64,000 nucleotides of DNA from an uncultured Allomuricauda sp. (lineage in GTDB: Bacteria > Bacteroidota > Bacteroidia > Flavobacteriales > Flavobacteriaceae): contig NZ_CANMOO010000001.1 of NCBI RefSeq assembly GCF_947499585.1, forward strand, positions 1,550,001 through 1,614,000, in the 5' to 3' direction. The notes under the pieces were generated by a model that worked only from the letters and a program-made list of their open reading frames with translations, was not told the DNA's origin and searched no databases. This document shows positions 55,218 through 64,000 of the stretch, piece after piece. How positions within the stretch are numbered: the first letter of the stretch is position 1; each line of letters opens with the position of its first letter. The position numbers and the translations under genes are program-made.

Positions 55218-55696
55218 ATCCATTCATTAGAATTCTTCCTTTTCGTGTAGTCAACCAAATTGGATGGATAATTTATCCAATCAACATGCTTAACAATCTT
55301 CCCAGATTGATTGAATGTTAAAATTGTGACAAAGTGCATTGCTTCAAATTTCTGTTCTCCCCAAAGAAATTCATTAAAATAACCACTGGTAACCACTCTA
55401 TTCCCTTCAATTGTCTGTTCATAAATTACGAGTGCGTCTGCAGCTATCTTTTTATATCCTGGATTATTCCAATCAAAAAAATCTTCAAGAGCTTTTTTCC
55501 CAACAATTCTATCGGCATTGATAATATCCTCCAGAACTATTTTTTCATCATAAAAACCCAAAAACTTTTCAAAATCATTCCGGTCTTGATAGGTTTTATA
55601 ATATTGCTCTATAGTTTTTGAAATATCATTGTCTTTGGTGGTGCAAGAAATTGTTGTGATTAAGACAACAGCATAAAACAATATGTGCGACTTCAT
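55208..55696 (-). CDS. NTF2-like (SnoaL-type) lipoprotein
   Basis: A 162-residue protein with a lipobox (VVLITTISC, Cys18) and an NTF2-like fold of about 125 residues: ISKTIEQYYKTYQDRNDFEKFL, FYDEKIVLED, RIVGKKALEDFFDWN and VTILTFNQSGKIVKHVDWINYP. Family members bind or convert small molecules; the ligand is unknown. Its 3' end overlaps the terminator hairpin. Confidence 0.75.
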   Translation of the reverse strand: MKSHILFYAVVLITTISCTTKDNDISKTIEQYYKTYQDRNDFEKFLGFYDEKIVLEDIINADRIVGKKALEDFFDWNNPGYKKIAADALVIYEQTIEGNRVVTSGYFNEFLWGEQKFEAMHFVTILTFNQSGKIVKHVDWINYPSNLVDYTKRKNSNEWIKN

Positions 55697-55718
55697 AATT
55701 TTAGAATCTATAGGTTCT

Positions 55719-57044
55719 CTATTCAGTTTTCTTGTTCACTCTTGTAAGCAAAAAAGCTCCTACTAAAAAGAATACAGCTAAGAAGATAGTACTGTTTCGC
55801 ATACTTCCGGTAAGTTGGGCCACAGCTCCATATAAAAAAGTTCCTATTACAATACCTATTTTTTCAGCCACATCGTAAAAACTAAAAAATGAAGTGGTAT
55901 CTGTGGTTTCTGGTAAAAACTTGGAGTAGGTAGATCTTGATAAGGCCTGAATGCCCCCCATAACAACTCCTACCAAACCTGCGGCAATATAGAAATCTGT
56001 AGGTGTCTGTAAAAAGTATGCATACACACAAAGTAGAATCCAGATAATATTGATAAAAATCAGGGTCTTGATGTTGCCATATGCTTTGGAGGCATACGCT
56101 GTAACGGTAGCTCCAAAAATTGCCACTATCTGAATCACCAAAATACTGATAATAAGCCCAGTGGTGCGCTCGCCATCTGTTCCCCAGCTTATTTCCTCCT
56201 CTCCAAAATACGTGGCAATCAGCATTATGGTCTGTACAGCCATGCTATACACAAAAAAGGCCCCTAAATAGCGTTTAAGCCTTGTTTCAGTACCCAATTG
56301 CTTCCAAACGCTTTTCAGCTCTCTAAATCCATTAAGAACAATATTGGTGCGTTCACCTTCTCTCTTATACCCTTTTGGTAGATGCATGAAAGTATACTGG
56401 CTAAAAAGAATCCACCAAATTCCTACGGAGATAAAGGAATATTTCATGGCTTTTATTTCTGCAACTTCCCCTCCACTATCCGTAATTCCAAAAACGGCAG
56501 GCTGCATTACCATTGCTAGATTAAAAACCAACAAAATCACACTACCTATATATCCCAAGGAGAATCCTTTGGCACTGATCCCATCTTGTTGTTCTGGAAA
56601 GGCCACATCTGGCAGATAAGAATTATTGATGGCAAAGCTTACCCAAAAACCGACTAAACCAAAAAAGTAGCAAGTCAAACCAAAATAGATATTTTCCAAT
56701 GAAAACCAATAGAGGCCGATACAGGATAAAGCCCCCAAATAGCAGAAGAATTTCAAGAAAATCTTTTTGTTTCCTAGATAATCTGCTATCCCAGAGATTA
56801 AAGGCGTAACAATAGCTATAAAAACAAAAGCCAGAGAGGTTACATAACTTATTAAAGGAGCCCGCGCAATCTCACCGCCAAATATGGTCACCTTTTCAAT
56901 TTCCGCTGCGCGAAACAAAGCCCCATAAAAAATTGGGAAGACCGCCGAGGAGATGACCAAACTATATACTGAATTTGCCCAGTCATAGAAGGCCCATGCA
57001 TTTAATAACTTCTTGCTTCCCTTTAATGCGAGTGCTCGTGCCAT
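55719..57044 (-). CDS. MFS transporter, UMF1 family
   Basis: A 441-residue major-facilitator protein with 12 predicted TM helices. The start (KLLNAWAFYDWANSVYSLVISSAVFPIFYGALF, here described by NAWAFYDWANSVY) is a hallmark of the UMF1 (Atg22-like) family. GISGIADYLGNKKIFLKFF is the MFS loop 2-3 signature; GGIQALSRSTYSKFLPE lies before TM11. Substrate not known. Confidence 0.87.
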   Translation of the reverse strand: MARALALKGSKKLLNAWAFYDWANSVYSLVISSAVFPIFYGALFRAAEIEKVTIFGGEIARAPLISYVTSLAFVFIAIVTPLISGIADYLGNKKIFLKFFCYLGALSCIGLYWFSLENIYFGLTCYFFGLVGFWVSFAINNSYLPDVAFPEQQDGISAKGFSLGYIGSVILLVFNLAMVMQPAVFGITDSGGEVAEIKAMKYSFISVGIWWILFSQYTFMHLPKGYKREGERTNIVLNGFRELKSVWKQLGTETRLKRYLGAFFVYSMAVQTIMLIATYFGEEEISWGTDGERTTGLIISILVIQIVAIFGATVTAYASKAYGNIKTLIFINIIWILLCVYAYFLQTPTDFYIAAGLVGVVMGGIQALSRSTYSKFLPETTDTTSFFSFYDVAEKIGIVIGTFLYGAVAQLTGSMRNSTIFLAVFFLVGAFLLTRVNKKTE

Positions 57045-57131
57045 AGGTTTTTAAATAAAAATGCCACCACAAACATTCCCATTTTCTTAGGAATGTTTGA
57101 GATGACATTAAAGGTTAATTTGGTCAATTGG

Positions 57132-57941
57132 TTATTTAAATGATGTTACTCCAAACTTTGCGGCTTCTTGCTTTGCAGCTGGCGCCCATGCCATTAAATT
57201 ATTAATTCTAGTATCGTTTGAAGGGTGTGTGCTCATAAACTCTGGCGGTGCCTGTCCCCCAGACTTTGCCTTCATTCTTCTCCAAAGGTTAGCAGCCTCA
57301 TCTGGATTATAGCCGGCAATGGCCATAATTTGCAATCCTATCCTATCCGCCTCAGTCTCATGGCTTCTACTAAATGGTAACATAACACCTACTGTTGAAC
57401 CTAAGCCATAGGCTTGATTGAACATGTTACGTTTTTCGGGGTCTTTAATAGCTACGTTTCCTGCTACAGCTCCTATTTGCTGCACCATTCCTGCGCTCAT
57501 TCGTTGTGCACCATGATCTGCTAAAGCATGTGCAACTTCATGTCCCATAACCACAGCTACGCCCGTTTCTGTTTGTGTGATAGGCAAAATTCCGGTATAA
57601 AAAACAATCTTACCACCAGGCATACACCATGCATTTACCGTTTCATCATTCACCAAGTTGTATTCCCATTTGTAATCCTTTAAATACCCGGGATATCCAT
57701 TTGAATCCAACCAACGTTCTGCTGCGGAGGATATCCGTAGTCCAACTTTGGTTATCATCTGAGCATCTGACGTCCCTGTTATGACCTTATTATCGGTTAA
57801 AAACTGGTCATATTGTGCAAAGGCCATTGGGAAAATTTGACTATTGGGGTAAAAATTAAGCGTACTTTTCCCAGTAAAGGGGTTTGTTTTGCATGCTGAA
57901 ACGGCTAAAAAAATTACCGCTGTAATGATTAACTTTTTCAT
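57132..57941 (-). CDS. M48 metallopeptidase lipoprotein
   Basis: A 269-residue zinc endopeptidase anchored by Cys17 (IFLAVSACKT). The zinc motif is HEVAH in VVMGHEVAHALADHG (His134, Glu135, His138) with the third ligand in SHETEADRIG. The PGGKIVFYTGIL and ETEADRIGLQIM motifs fit the YcaL/LoiP/BepA-like periplasmic group involved in outer-membrane quality control; the TPR domain of BepA is absent. Confidence 0.9.
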   Translation of the reverse strand: MKKLIITAVIFLAVSACKTNPFTGKSTLNFYPNSQIFPMAFAQYDQFLTDNKVITGTSDAQMITKVGLRISSAAERWLDSNGYPGYLKDYKWEYNLVNDETVNAWCMPGGKIVFYTGILPITQTETGVAVVMGHEVAHALADHGAQRMSAGMVQQIGAVAGNVAIKDPEKRNMFNQAYGLGSTVGVMLPFSRSHETEADRIGLQIMAIAGYNPDEAANLWRRMKAKSGGQAPPEFMSTHPSNDTRINNLMAWAPAAKQEAAKFGVTSFK

Positions 57942-57979
57942 TTTATTTATAGTGTTTAGTGTAGGTAAATTACAAAAAA

Positions 57980-60379
57980 TTATTTTCCAACTATATGAAG
58001 TTCTGTAAAATCCTTGCTCACTTCAATGGTGTTGTTTCCATTTAGTTTTATATCCTTTCCATTAACCACCTCATTATCCAACTCTATGGTACCAATGGTA
58101 AACGGTAAACCATGAAACCTTAGCTTGAACTTGTTATAAGAAGTGATGAAGTCTCCATCTTTGAACTGCTGTATAATCAATTCGTTTTCTTTTCCGCGTA
58201 ACCTGAATTTTCTTAAGCTGTAGCGTCCTTTTTTATAATCGTATCCATCTTGCTGGTCTTCATAAACACTTGAGTTCTCAATTCCCTCTTTGTAGTATAC
58301 ATCTATTTCTAACTCCTTAATCTCTTTTTCACCAACGTATTGCTGTACAGGGTATTTAGGAATCATTGATCCTTCTTTTACAAACAAGGGTATTGTATCT
58401 ATTTCTGCTGCCACCCATTTTTCTGCGCCTCCTGTCACTACTTCATCCGTCCAGTAGTTAAACCACTTTCCTTTAGGGAAATACATTCTCCTGCCCTGCG
58501 CATTTGGTTCTTGTATTGGACACACTAACAGCTGTTTTCCAAAAAGAAACTCATCCGTTCTAAAATGTGTTTGGACATCTTCTTGATCATAAAAAACCAA
58601 AGACTGAAGCATGGGCACCCCATTCTTGATATATCTATAAAACATAGTATATAAATAGGGCAGTAACATATATCTTAACTCAATATACTTTCTAACAATA
58701 TCTGTTATTTCATCACCGAAAGACCATGGCTCTTGTTCTCCATGATCCCCGCTAGAATGAACTCTACAAAATGGATGGAAAATTGCCAGTTGCATCCATC
58801 TAGCAAACAATTCTCCGTTGGGCTGTTCTGCAAAACCACCAATATCTGATCCTACAAAAGAATAACCGCTCATACACATACGCTGCATCTGCACATTGGC
58901 TATCCATAAATGTTCCCATGTTGCAACGTTATCTCCTGTCCAGGTTGCACTGTATCTTTGTGTTCCCGAATATGCGGCTCGAGTCAATACGAATGGTCTT
59001 CTAGGAAACATGAATTTTTTAACCCCTTCGTATGTAGCACGCACCATTTGCATGCCATATACGTTATGTGCCTTTCTATGACTACAAGGATGTCCATCAT
59101 AATCATGCCTTACATCTAAGTTTGCAGTTTTACTGGGAACTTCCATGATTGCAGGTTCGTTCATATCGTTCCAAACGCCTTTTACGCCTAAATCTGCAAT
59201 CATCTCTTTATACAACCCTGCCCACCATTCTCTAACTTCTGGGTCTGTAAAATCTGGAAATTTGCATTCTCCCGGCCATACTTTTCCTTTAAAATGCGGA
59301 CCATCTGCTCGACGACAGAAAAATCCATTATCCATAGCCTGTTGATATACCCAATAATCGCGATCTATTTTTATTCCTGGATCGATCATAGTGATAGTTT
59401 TAAAACCATCTTCCTCCAGTTCTTCTATCATCTTTTTTGGATTGGGAAAGTGGCGGTTATTCCATGTAAAACAGCGGAAACCTTCCATATAATCAATATC
59501 CAAATAAATAGCATCACAGGGAATCTTCAGCTTTCTGAAGGTTGATGCTATATTTTTTACCTTTTTTTCTGGAAAATAGCTCCATTTAGATTGGTGGAAC
59601 CCCAAAGCCCATAAGGGTGGTAGTTCTGGAACACCGGTTAAATCCGTATACGCTTCTACTACTTGGTTCATTTTTGGCCCGTAGAAGAAATAATAGTTCA
59701 TTTCACCTCCATCTGCCCAAAAACTGGTCACATTTCTTTTTTCGTTTGCAAAATCAAAATAGGTGCTAAAAGAATTATCAAAGAAAACACCATAAGCAAT
59801 ATTCTCTTTAAGCCCTACGTAAAATGGTATGGACTTATATAAAGGTTCTTGATCTTTACCATAGGCATAAGAATCTGTAGCCCAATTATTAACTCGCTTT
59901 CCTTTTAAATTGGTGTGTGAAGCCTTGTCTCCCATTCCATAGTAACTCTCTCCAGAGTGGCAAGTTTTACTCATCTTCACTATGTTTCCTCCGTAATCGT
60001 AGTTCTCTTCCCAGTGAAATCCTAACTCATCTTCAATAATCACCATATCTTCTAAATCCAGGATATGAACCTTCAAATTGGACTTATTAACAAATATTTT
60101 GATTTTTGAAGTAGTTATAACGTACTCAGGAACTTCTTCTTTTACGGTAAGTTCATTATATCCTAAACTTACATCGTCACTAATGGCATATGAAAAATCG
60201 GGCTCAAAAACATGTTCGGTAGCATATCTGAAACGAATTGCGCTATCTCGTAATATGGTAAGCTCTAAAATAACCCCGTTATGGGTGGTAAAATAGAGTT
60301 TATCATTCTCTTGCTTAAAGTCAACTATATGGTTTGGGTATTGGTTACCTCTTTTTTCTACTTCTGTATTGGTAATCAT
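57980..60379 (-). CDS. Glycoside hydrolase family 31 alpha-glucosidase
   Basis: A 799-residue GH31 enzyme. The nucleophile Asp lies in GVWNDMNEPAIME; the acid/base Asp in HSSGDHGEQEPW. N-terminal galactose-mutarotase-like domain (residues 1-230), catalytic barrel (about 240-600), C-terminal beta domain (FPKGKWFNYWTDEVVTGGAE). No signal peptide, so cytoplasmic: it probably acts on malto-oligosaccharides or isomaltose. The neighbour is glgB (94 nt, same strand). Confidence 0.92.
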   Translation of the reverse strand: MITNTEVEKRGNQYPNHIVDFKQENDKLYFTTHNGVILELTILRDSAIRFRYATEHVFEPDFSYAISDDVSLGYNELTVKEEVPEYVITTSKIKIFVNKSNLKVHILDLEDMVIIEDELGFHWEENYDYGGNIVKMSKTCHSGESYYGMGDKASHTNLKGKRVNNWATDSYAYGKDQEPLYKSIPFYVGLKENIAYGVFFDNSFSTYFDFANEKRNVTSFWADGGEMNYYFFYGPKMNQVVEAYTDLTGVPELPPLWALGFHQSKWSYFPEKKVKNIASTFRKLKIPCDAIYLDIDYMEGFRCFTWNNRHFPNPKKMIEELEEDGFKTITMIDPGIKIDRDYWVYQQAMDNGFFCRRADGPHFKGKVWPGECKFPDFTDPEVREWWAGLYKEMIADLGVKGVWNDMNEPAIMEVPSKTANLDVRHDYDGHPCSHRKAHNVYGMQMVRATYEGVKKFMFPRRPFVLTRAAYSGTQRYSATWTGDNVATWEHLWIANVQMQRMCMSGYSFVGSDIGGFAEQPNGELFARWMQLAIFHPFCRVHSSGDHGEQEPWSFGDEITDIVRKYIELRYMLLPYLYTMFYRYIKNGVPMLQSLVFYDQEDVQTHFRTDEFLFGKQLLVCPIQEPNAQGRRMYFPKGKWFNYWTDEVVTGGAEKWVAAEIDTIPLFVKEGSMIPKYPVQQYVGEKEIKELEIDVYYKEGIENSSVYEDQQDGYDYKKGRYSLRKFRLRGKENELIIQQFKDGDFITSYNKFKLRFHGLPFTIGTIELDNEVVNGKDIKLNGNNTIEVSKDFTELHIVGK

Positions 60380-60473
60380 TCTCAGTGGATTAAGACTAAC
60401 AAAAGAAAGACTTTAGAGCGAGAAATTAAAAAGATGTTTTGAACAAACTAACTATAACGTTTTAGTAAATTCA

Positions 60474-62369
60474 TTATCGATAAATCACAACACTTAATGG
60501 AGGAAGTGTCATAACTACGGATTGCTCATGCCCATTCCACGCTTTTGATGATGGTTTTAGTGTTTTTTTACCCATTCCACTTCCAGCATATTTGGTGTCA
60601 TTACTGTTAAAAAGCAATTTTAATTGTGATGTTTTAGGAACACCAACTCTATAATCTTCTCTTGGAACAGGTGTGAAATTACAGGCTATAATTAAATCAT
60701 CCTTAGGATCCCGCCCTTTTCTTATATACGTTAATACCGTATTTTCCTGGTCATTGTATTCAATCCATTGAAAGCCATCTGCGTCAAATTGTTTTTCATA
60801 AAGCGCAGGGTTGTTTTTATAAACCTTATTTAAGTCTTTTATTACTTCTTGGATTCCAGCATGAAAATCAAATTGGGTCAAGTGCCAATCTAAGCCGGTT
60901 TCAAAATCCCATTCAGAGGATTGACCAAATTCTGCTCCCATAAAAAGAAGATTAGTTCCTGGATGAGTAAACATAAACCCAAAAAGCAGCCTTAAATTAG
61001 CAAATCGTTGCCACTCATCACCGGGCATACGATAGAGCAAGGATTTTTTCCCATACACCACTTCATCATGAGAAAATGGTAACATAAAGTTTTCAGTAAA
61101 AGCATAGGTCATGCTAAAAGTGATATCATTTAGATCATAAGACCTGTGTACCGGTTCTTTTTTAAAGAATTCCAATGTATCGTGCATCCAGCCCATCATC
61201 CATTTCATACCAAAACCAAGTCCACCAAAATGTACGGGCTTAGAAACACCTGTAAAAGCAGTAGATTCCTCTGCTATGGTCTGTACTCCTTTAAAACTGG
61301 CATACACTTCTTGGTTCATTTCCCTTATGAAAGACATGGCCTCTAAATTTTCATTATTACCATATATATTGGGTTCCCATTCGCCTTCTTCTCGCGAATA
61401 GTCCAAATATAACATAGAAGCCACCGCATCTACGCGAAGACCATCTACATGATATTGATCCAACCAAAAAATTGCATTGCTTATCAAAAATGCGCGTACC
61501 TCATTTCTTCCATAGTTGAAAATTAAACTTTTCCAATCTGGATGATAACCCCTTTTTCTATCTGGATGCTCATAAAGGTGAGATCCATCAAAAAACCCAA
61601 GTCCATGGGCATCTTCTGGAAAATGAGATGGTACCCAGTCCAAAATCACCCCTATTCCACGTTGGTGAAATTTATCAACAAGAAATTTAAAATCCTCAGG
61701 TTTTCCAAATCTGGATGTAGGAGCAAAATACCCTGTTAACTGATATCCCCAAGAAGGATCATAAGGGTATTCCATAATAGGCATGAACTCCACATGGGTA
61801 AATCCCATTTCCTCTACATAGTCCACAAGTTCATCTGCCAGTTCCACATAGGAAAGCGATTCCCAACCATTTTTTTTCTTCCAAGAACCTAAATGAACTT
61901 CGTAAACAGAGTAAGGTTTGTCCAACGCATTTTTCTCCTCACGGGTATCCATCCATTTCTTATCCTTCCAACTATGTGAAGCTTCCCAAACTACCGAAGC
62001 AGTATTGGGTGGCTGTTCACAATATCTACCAAAAGGATCTGCTTTTTCTGTCCAGATGTCATTATTGTTAGACTGAATCTTAAATTTATACTTGGTGCCC
62101 TTGTCCACTCCGGGAATAAAGCCTTCCCAAATACCGCTTTCATCCCATCGAACAAATAATTGGTGATTGTCTGCTTTCCAAAAATTAAAGTCTCCAATTA
62201 CTGAAACTGACTTTGCAGAAGGGGCCCAAACGGCAAAATAGGTGCCTTTTACACCATCCACTTCAGTCAAGTGCGAACCCAATTTATCATAAAGTCTGTA
62301 ATGCTTTCCAGCTTTAAAAAGATTGATATCAAACTCGGTGAAAAGACTGTGGACGACTACCTTGGACAT
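60474..62369 (-). CDS. glgB: 1,4-alpha-glucan branching enzyme
   Basis: A 631-residue GH13 branching enzyme that makes alpha-1,6 branches in glycogen. CBM48 domain at about 20-125 (GTYFAVWAPSAKSVSVIGDF); the catalytic motifs are DGLRVDAVASMLY (nucleophile Asp), TIAEESTAFTG (general acid Glu) and FSHDEVVYGKKSL (transition-state Asp). It lacks the long N1 extension of E. coli GlgB. glgA and glgC are not nearby. Confidence 0.95.
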   Translation of the reverse strand: MSKVVVHSLFTEFDINLFKAGKHYRLYDKLGSHLTEVDGVKGTYFAVWAPSAKSVSVIGDFNFWKADNHQLFVRWDESGIWEGFIPGVDKGTKYKFKIQSNNNDIWTEKADPFGRYCEQPPNTASVVWEASHSWKDKKWMDTREEKNALDKPYSVYEVHLGSWKKKNGWESLSYVELADELVDYVEEMGFTHVEFMPIMEYPYDPSWGYQLTGYFAPTSRFGKPEDFKFLVDKFHQRGIGVILDWVPSHFPEDAHGLGFFDGSHLYEHPDRKRGYHPDWKSLIFNYGRNEVRAFLISNAIFWLDQYHVDGLRVDAVASMLYLDYSREEGEWEPNIYGNNENLEAMSFIREMNQEVYASFKGVQTIAEESTAFTGVSKPVHFGGLGFGMKWMMGWMHDTLEFFKKEPVHRSYDLNDITFSMTYAFTENFMLPFSHDEVVYGKKSLLYRMPGDEWQRFANLRLLFGFMFTHPGTNLLFMGAEFGQSSEWDFETGLDWHLTQFDFHAGIQEVIKDLNKVYKNNPALYEKQFDADGFQWIEYNDQENTVLTYIRKGRDPKDDLIIACNFTPVPREDYRVGVPKTSQLKLLFNSNDTKYAGSGMGKKTLKPSSKAWNGHEQSVVMTLPPLSVVIYR

Positions 62370-62528
62370 ATAAGCTGGTTTACAATTACAATATTACACA
62401 TCTTTGACCAAGAATCCGATTTTGCTCTCTTTGTTTGTAAAATAAATTGATGGCACGGCAAAAATGGAATGCTTTTTGATTTTGAGTTGAAAACAAATGA
62501 AATGAGTACAAATCAAAAATCAAAAATC

Positions 62529-63107
62529 ATGAATAAATTCAACACAATTATTGGGGCATTCCTTGTTTTGCTTACCGTATCCTGCGAAGGACCAACAGGA
62601 CCTCCTGGTTTTGATGGGTTTGATGGAGTCGACGGCCAAGATGGTCTGGATGGAATACAGGGACAAGTAGTAGAAATAGATGGTGTCAATTTTGGGTATG
62701 ATGTTGACGGCAACATATTTAGTACGCTGATAAATTTTGGGGATGAAACAAATTATGAAGTGAGGGAAGCCGATGCCGTTTTAGTATATCGATTTGATGG
62801 AACTATTGACCTTGATGATAATAGCACAGCTGATGCTTGGAGTCAAATTCCACAGAATTTTTTCCTTCCTGAAGGTACCATACAATATGTATTTGCCCAC
62901 ACTTTTGTAGATCTTGAAATCTTTATTGACGGAAATTTTGACCTTTCCGCGATAAGCACAGATTTCACAGATAATCAGTCCTTTAGAATTGTGTTTGTGC
63001 CCAGTGTGTTTGCAAACTCTTCTAAAATGGATACCTCTAACATAGAGAATGTAATGAGTGCTTTAGGTATTGAAGAAAGTCAAGTTATGAAGATTGATAT
63101 AGATTAA
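62529..63107 (+). CDS. Collagen-like lipoprotein
   Basis: 192 residues from ATG 62529 (an in-frame start at 62469 is upstream, but the signal begins at MNKFNTII). SPII signal IGAFLVLLTVSC, then eight collagen-type G-X-Y triplets (GPTGPPGFDGFDGVDGQDG and on). The rest is a beta-rich domain with acidic loops (DADAVLVYRFDGTID region). The short triple-helix segment, next to the lipid anchor, is common in Bacteroidota surface lipoproteins; function unknown. Confidence 0.75.
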   Translation: MNKFNTIIGAFLVLLTVSCEGPTGPPGFDGFDGVDGQDGLDGIQGQVVEIDGVNFGYDVDGNIFSTLINFGDETNYEVREADAVLVYRFDGTIDLDDNSTADAWSQIPQNFFLPEGTIQYVFAHTFVDLEIFIDGNFDLSAISTDFTDNQSFRIVFVPSVFANSSKMDTSNIENVMSALGIEESQVMKIDID

Positions 63108-63126
63108 TCTCATAAAAATCTTAATT

Positions 63127-63160
63127 TAAAGACCTGCTGGAAACCAGTGGGTCTTTTTAT
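63127..63160 (+). terminator. Terminator of the collagen-like gene
   Basis: Stem AAAGACC-GCTGG / CCAG-GGTCTTT with small mismatches and a 3-nt loop, followed by TTTTTAT. Confidence 0.75.
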
Positions 63161-63220
63161 ATTATAAGGATATTGTGAAAGGATAATCAAAAAAAAACGT
63201 CTATTTAATAAAATAAAGAA

Positions 63221-63712
63221 ATGGGAAAACAATTGCTTTTGATCGCATTCCTTATGATGTTGGGATGTAAGGGTGTATCACAGGAAGAGAAAAAAGAAAC
63301 AGAAAAAGAAGTTGCTTTTGCAATAACTAAAACTGATGCTGAATGGAAAGCTGAACTTACCGATATGGAGTATTATGTGCTGAGAAAAGCAGCAACAGAA
63401 AATGCTTTTACCAGTGATCTACTCGATAATAAGGAAAAGGGAACCTATGTTTGCGCCGCATGCGCTACGCCACTTTTCCGTAGCGAAAACAAATTTAAAT
63501 CTGGCACTGGATGGCCAAGTTTTGATAGGGAAATTGAAGGCAATGTTGCTTATGATGTTGATTATAAGATTGGTTATGAACGCACAGAAGAGCACTGTGG
63601 CACTTGTGGAGGGCATTTAGGACATGTTTTTAATGACGGCCCTAGAAATACCACAGGAAAAAGACATTGTATTAATGGCGTTGCCTTGGATTTTATCCCA
63701 GATTCCAATTAG
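63221..63712 (+). CDS. msrB: Peptide-methionine (R)-S-oxide reductase, lipoprotein form
   Basis: A 163-residue MsrB with an SPII signal (IAFLMMLGCKG, Cys16). Zinc ligands Cys78, Cys81, Cys126 and Cys129; catalytic Cys150 in KRHCINGVALDF; the position of the usual resolving Cys in SGTGWPSF is Thr96. So recycling may use another thiol or a sulfenic acid reduced directly. Probable envelope repair enzyme. A second msrB follows 74 nt later. Confidence 0.92.
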   Translation: MGKQLLLIAFLMMLGCKGVSQEEKKETEKEVAFAITKTDAEWKAELTDMEYYVLRKAATENAFTSDLLDNKEKGTYVCAACATPLFRSENKFKSGTGWPSFDREIEGNVAYDVDYKIGYERTEEHCGTCGGHLGHVFNDGPRNTTGKRHCINGVALDFIPDSN

Positions 63713-63786
63713 TGCAAAATTTGAGACATCCTATTATAATTTTGCGGTTTCAAGATTTAAATCATTTTTTCCTTTAATTTGAGGTT

Positions 63787-64000
63787 ATGGATAACAAGCA
63801 CAGCTCAGAAAAATCAGAAGCAGAGTGGAAAGAGCAACTTTCTCCTGAAGAATACTATGTTCTAAGACAAAAAGGCACTGAAAGACCCCATACAGGGGAA
63901 TACGACCTACATTTTGAAAATGGTGATTATCATTGCAAAGCCTGTAATGCCAAGCTTTTTGAAAGTGAACACAAATTTGAAAGCGGCTGTGGTTGGCCTT
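63787..64000 (+). CDS. msrB: Second MsrB, cytoplasmic form, cut by window end
   Basis: ATG at 63787; 71 residues are visible and the frame runs off the window. It begins MDNKHSSEKSEAEWKEQLS, without signal peptide. EEYYVLRQKGTERPHTGEY and YHCKACNAKLFESE are the MsrB N-terminal motifs with the first zinc pair, and SGCGWP keeps the resolving cysteine that the first copy lacks. A -7 type TAATTTTG at 63737-63744 lies in the gap, without a good -33. Confidence 0.9.
   Translation, partial: MDNKHSSEKSEAEWKEQLSPEEYYVLRQKGTERPHTGEYDLHFENGDYHCKACNAKLFESEHKFESGCGWP

Noticed and set aside
1..64000. Insertion sequences, prophage, CRISPR, pseudogenes
   Set aside because: No transposase or integrase frames, no direct repeat-spacer arrays, and no interrupted conserved gene (the last msrB is cut only by the window end).

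Overview
The window reads as a chromosomal segment of a marine-type member of the Flavobacteriaceae (Bacteroidota). The evidence is low G+C, genes with little Shine-Dalgarno signal, several TTG starts, and repeated promoters of the flavobacterial form TTTG-N17-21-TAnnTTTG. Many genes are typical of the family: DUF2911, DUF3822, GIN-head proteins, SPII lipoproteins, and DnaX without a zinc finger. I see no insertion sequence, prophage, CRISPR array or clear pseudogene. The segment is mostly core genome with a few accessory genes between.

Layout. 0-5 kb: DUF2911/TPR protein, a small ORF with its own promoter, tRNA-Arg, aldose epimerase, a lipoprotein formylglycine-generating enzyme, then tRNA-Pro and tRNA-Ser. 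5-16 kb: PgpH-type HD phosphodiesterase, thiolase, NlpC/P60 protein, TPR protein, gyrA, clpC, a small STAS-like protein. 16-27 kb: NAD(P)HX repair enzyme, then the threonine operon thrABC preceded by a promoter and an unannotated 29-codon Thr/Ile-rich leader peptide, then gcvT-glsA-epimerase, pterin dehydratase, yebC and a small secreted protein. 27-31 kb (minus): kdsB, a HAD phosphatase, a KdnB-like Kdo 8-oxidase, an acyltransferase, and separately a DUF4126 protein. 31-38 kb: RecD-like helicase, membrane protein-DUF3822-rsmD, lipocalin-like lipoprotein, RNase P RNA (minus), dnaX, miaE. 38-48 kb (minus): the polyphosphate set ppx-ppk1-sixA, pdxH, the pyrR-pyrB-(STAS-like)-rnz run, rpsA; then a LysM protein (plus). 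48-55 kb: cmk and lon (minus), then a plus-strand ECF sigma / anti-sigma operon that ends in two repeat-rich, probably beta-solenoid, envelope proteins and a lipoprotein. 55-64 kb: NTF2-like lipoprotein, UMF1-type MFS transporter, M48 lipoprotein protease, GH31 glucosidase, glycogen branching enzyme, a collagen-like lipoprotein, and two tandem msrB genes, the second cut by the window end.

Items most worth a second look: the thr leader with its promoter; the ECF-controlled surface-repeat operon; the KdnB-like enzyme next to kdsB without a visible KdnA partner; and a formylglycine-generating enzyme that appears to be exported as a lipoprotein. All gene identities are by motif and family recognition, with no database search.
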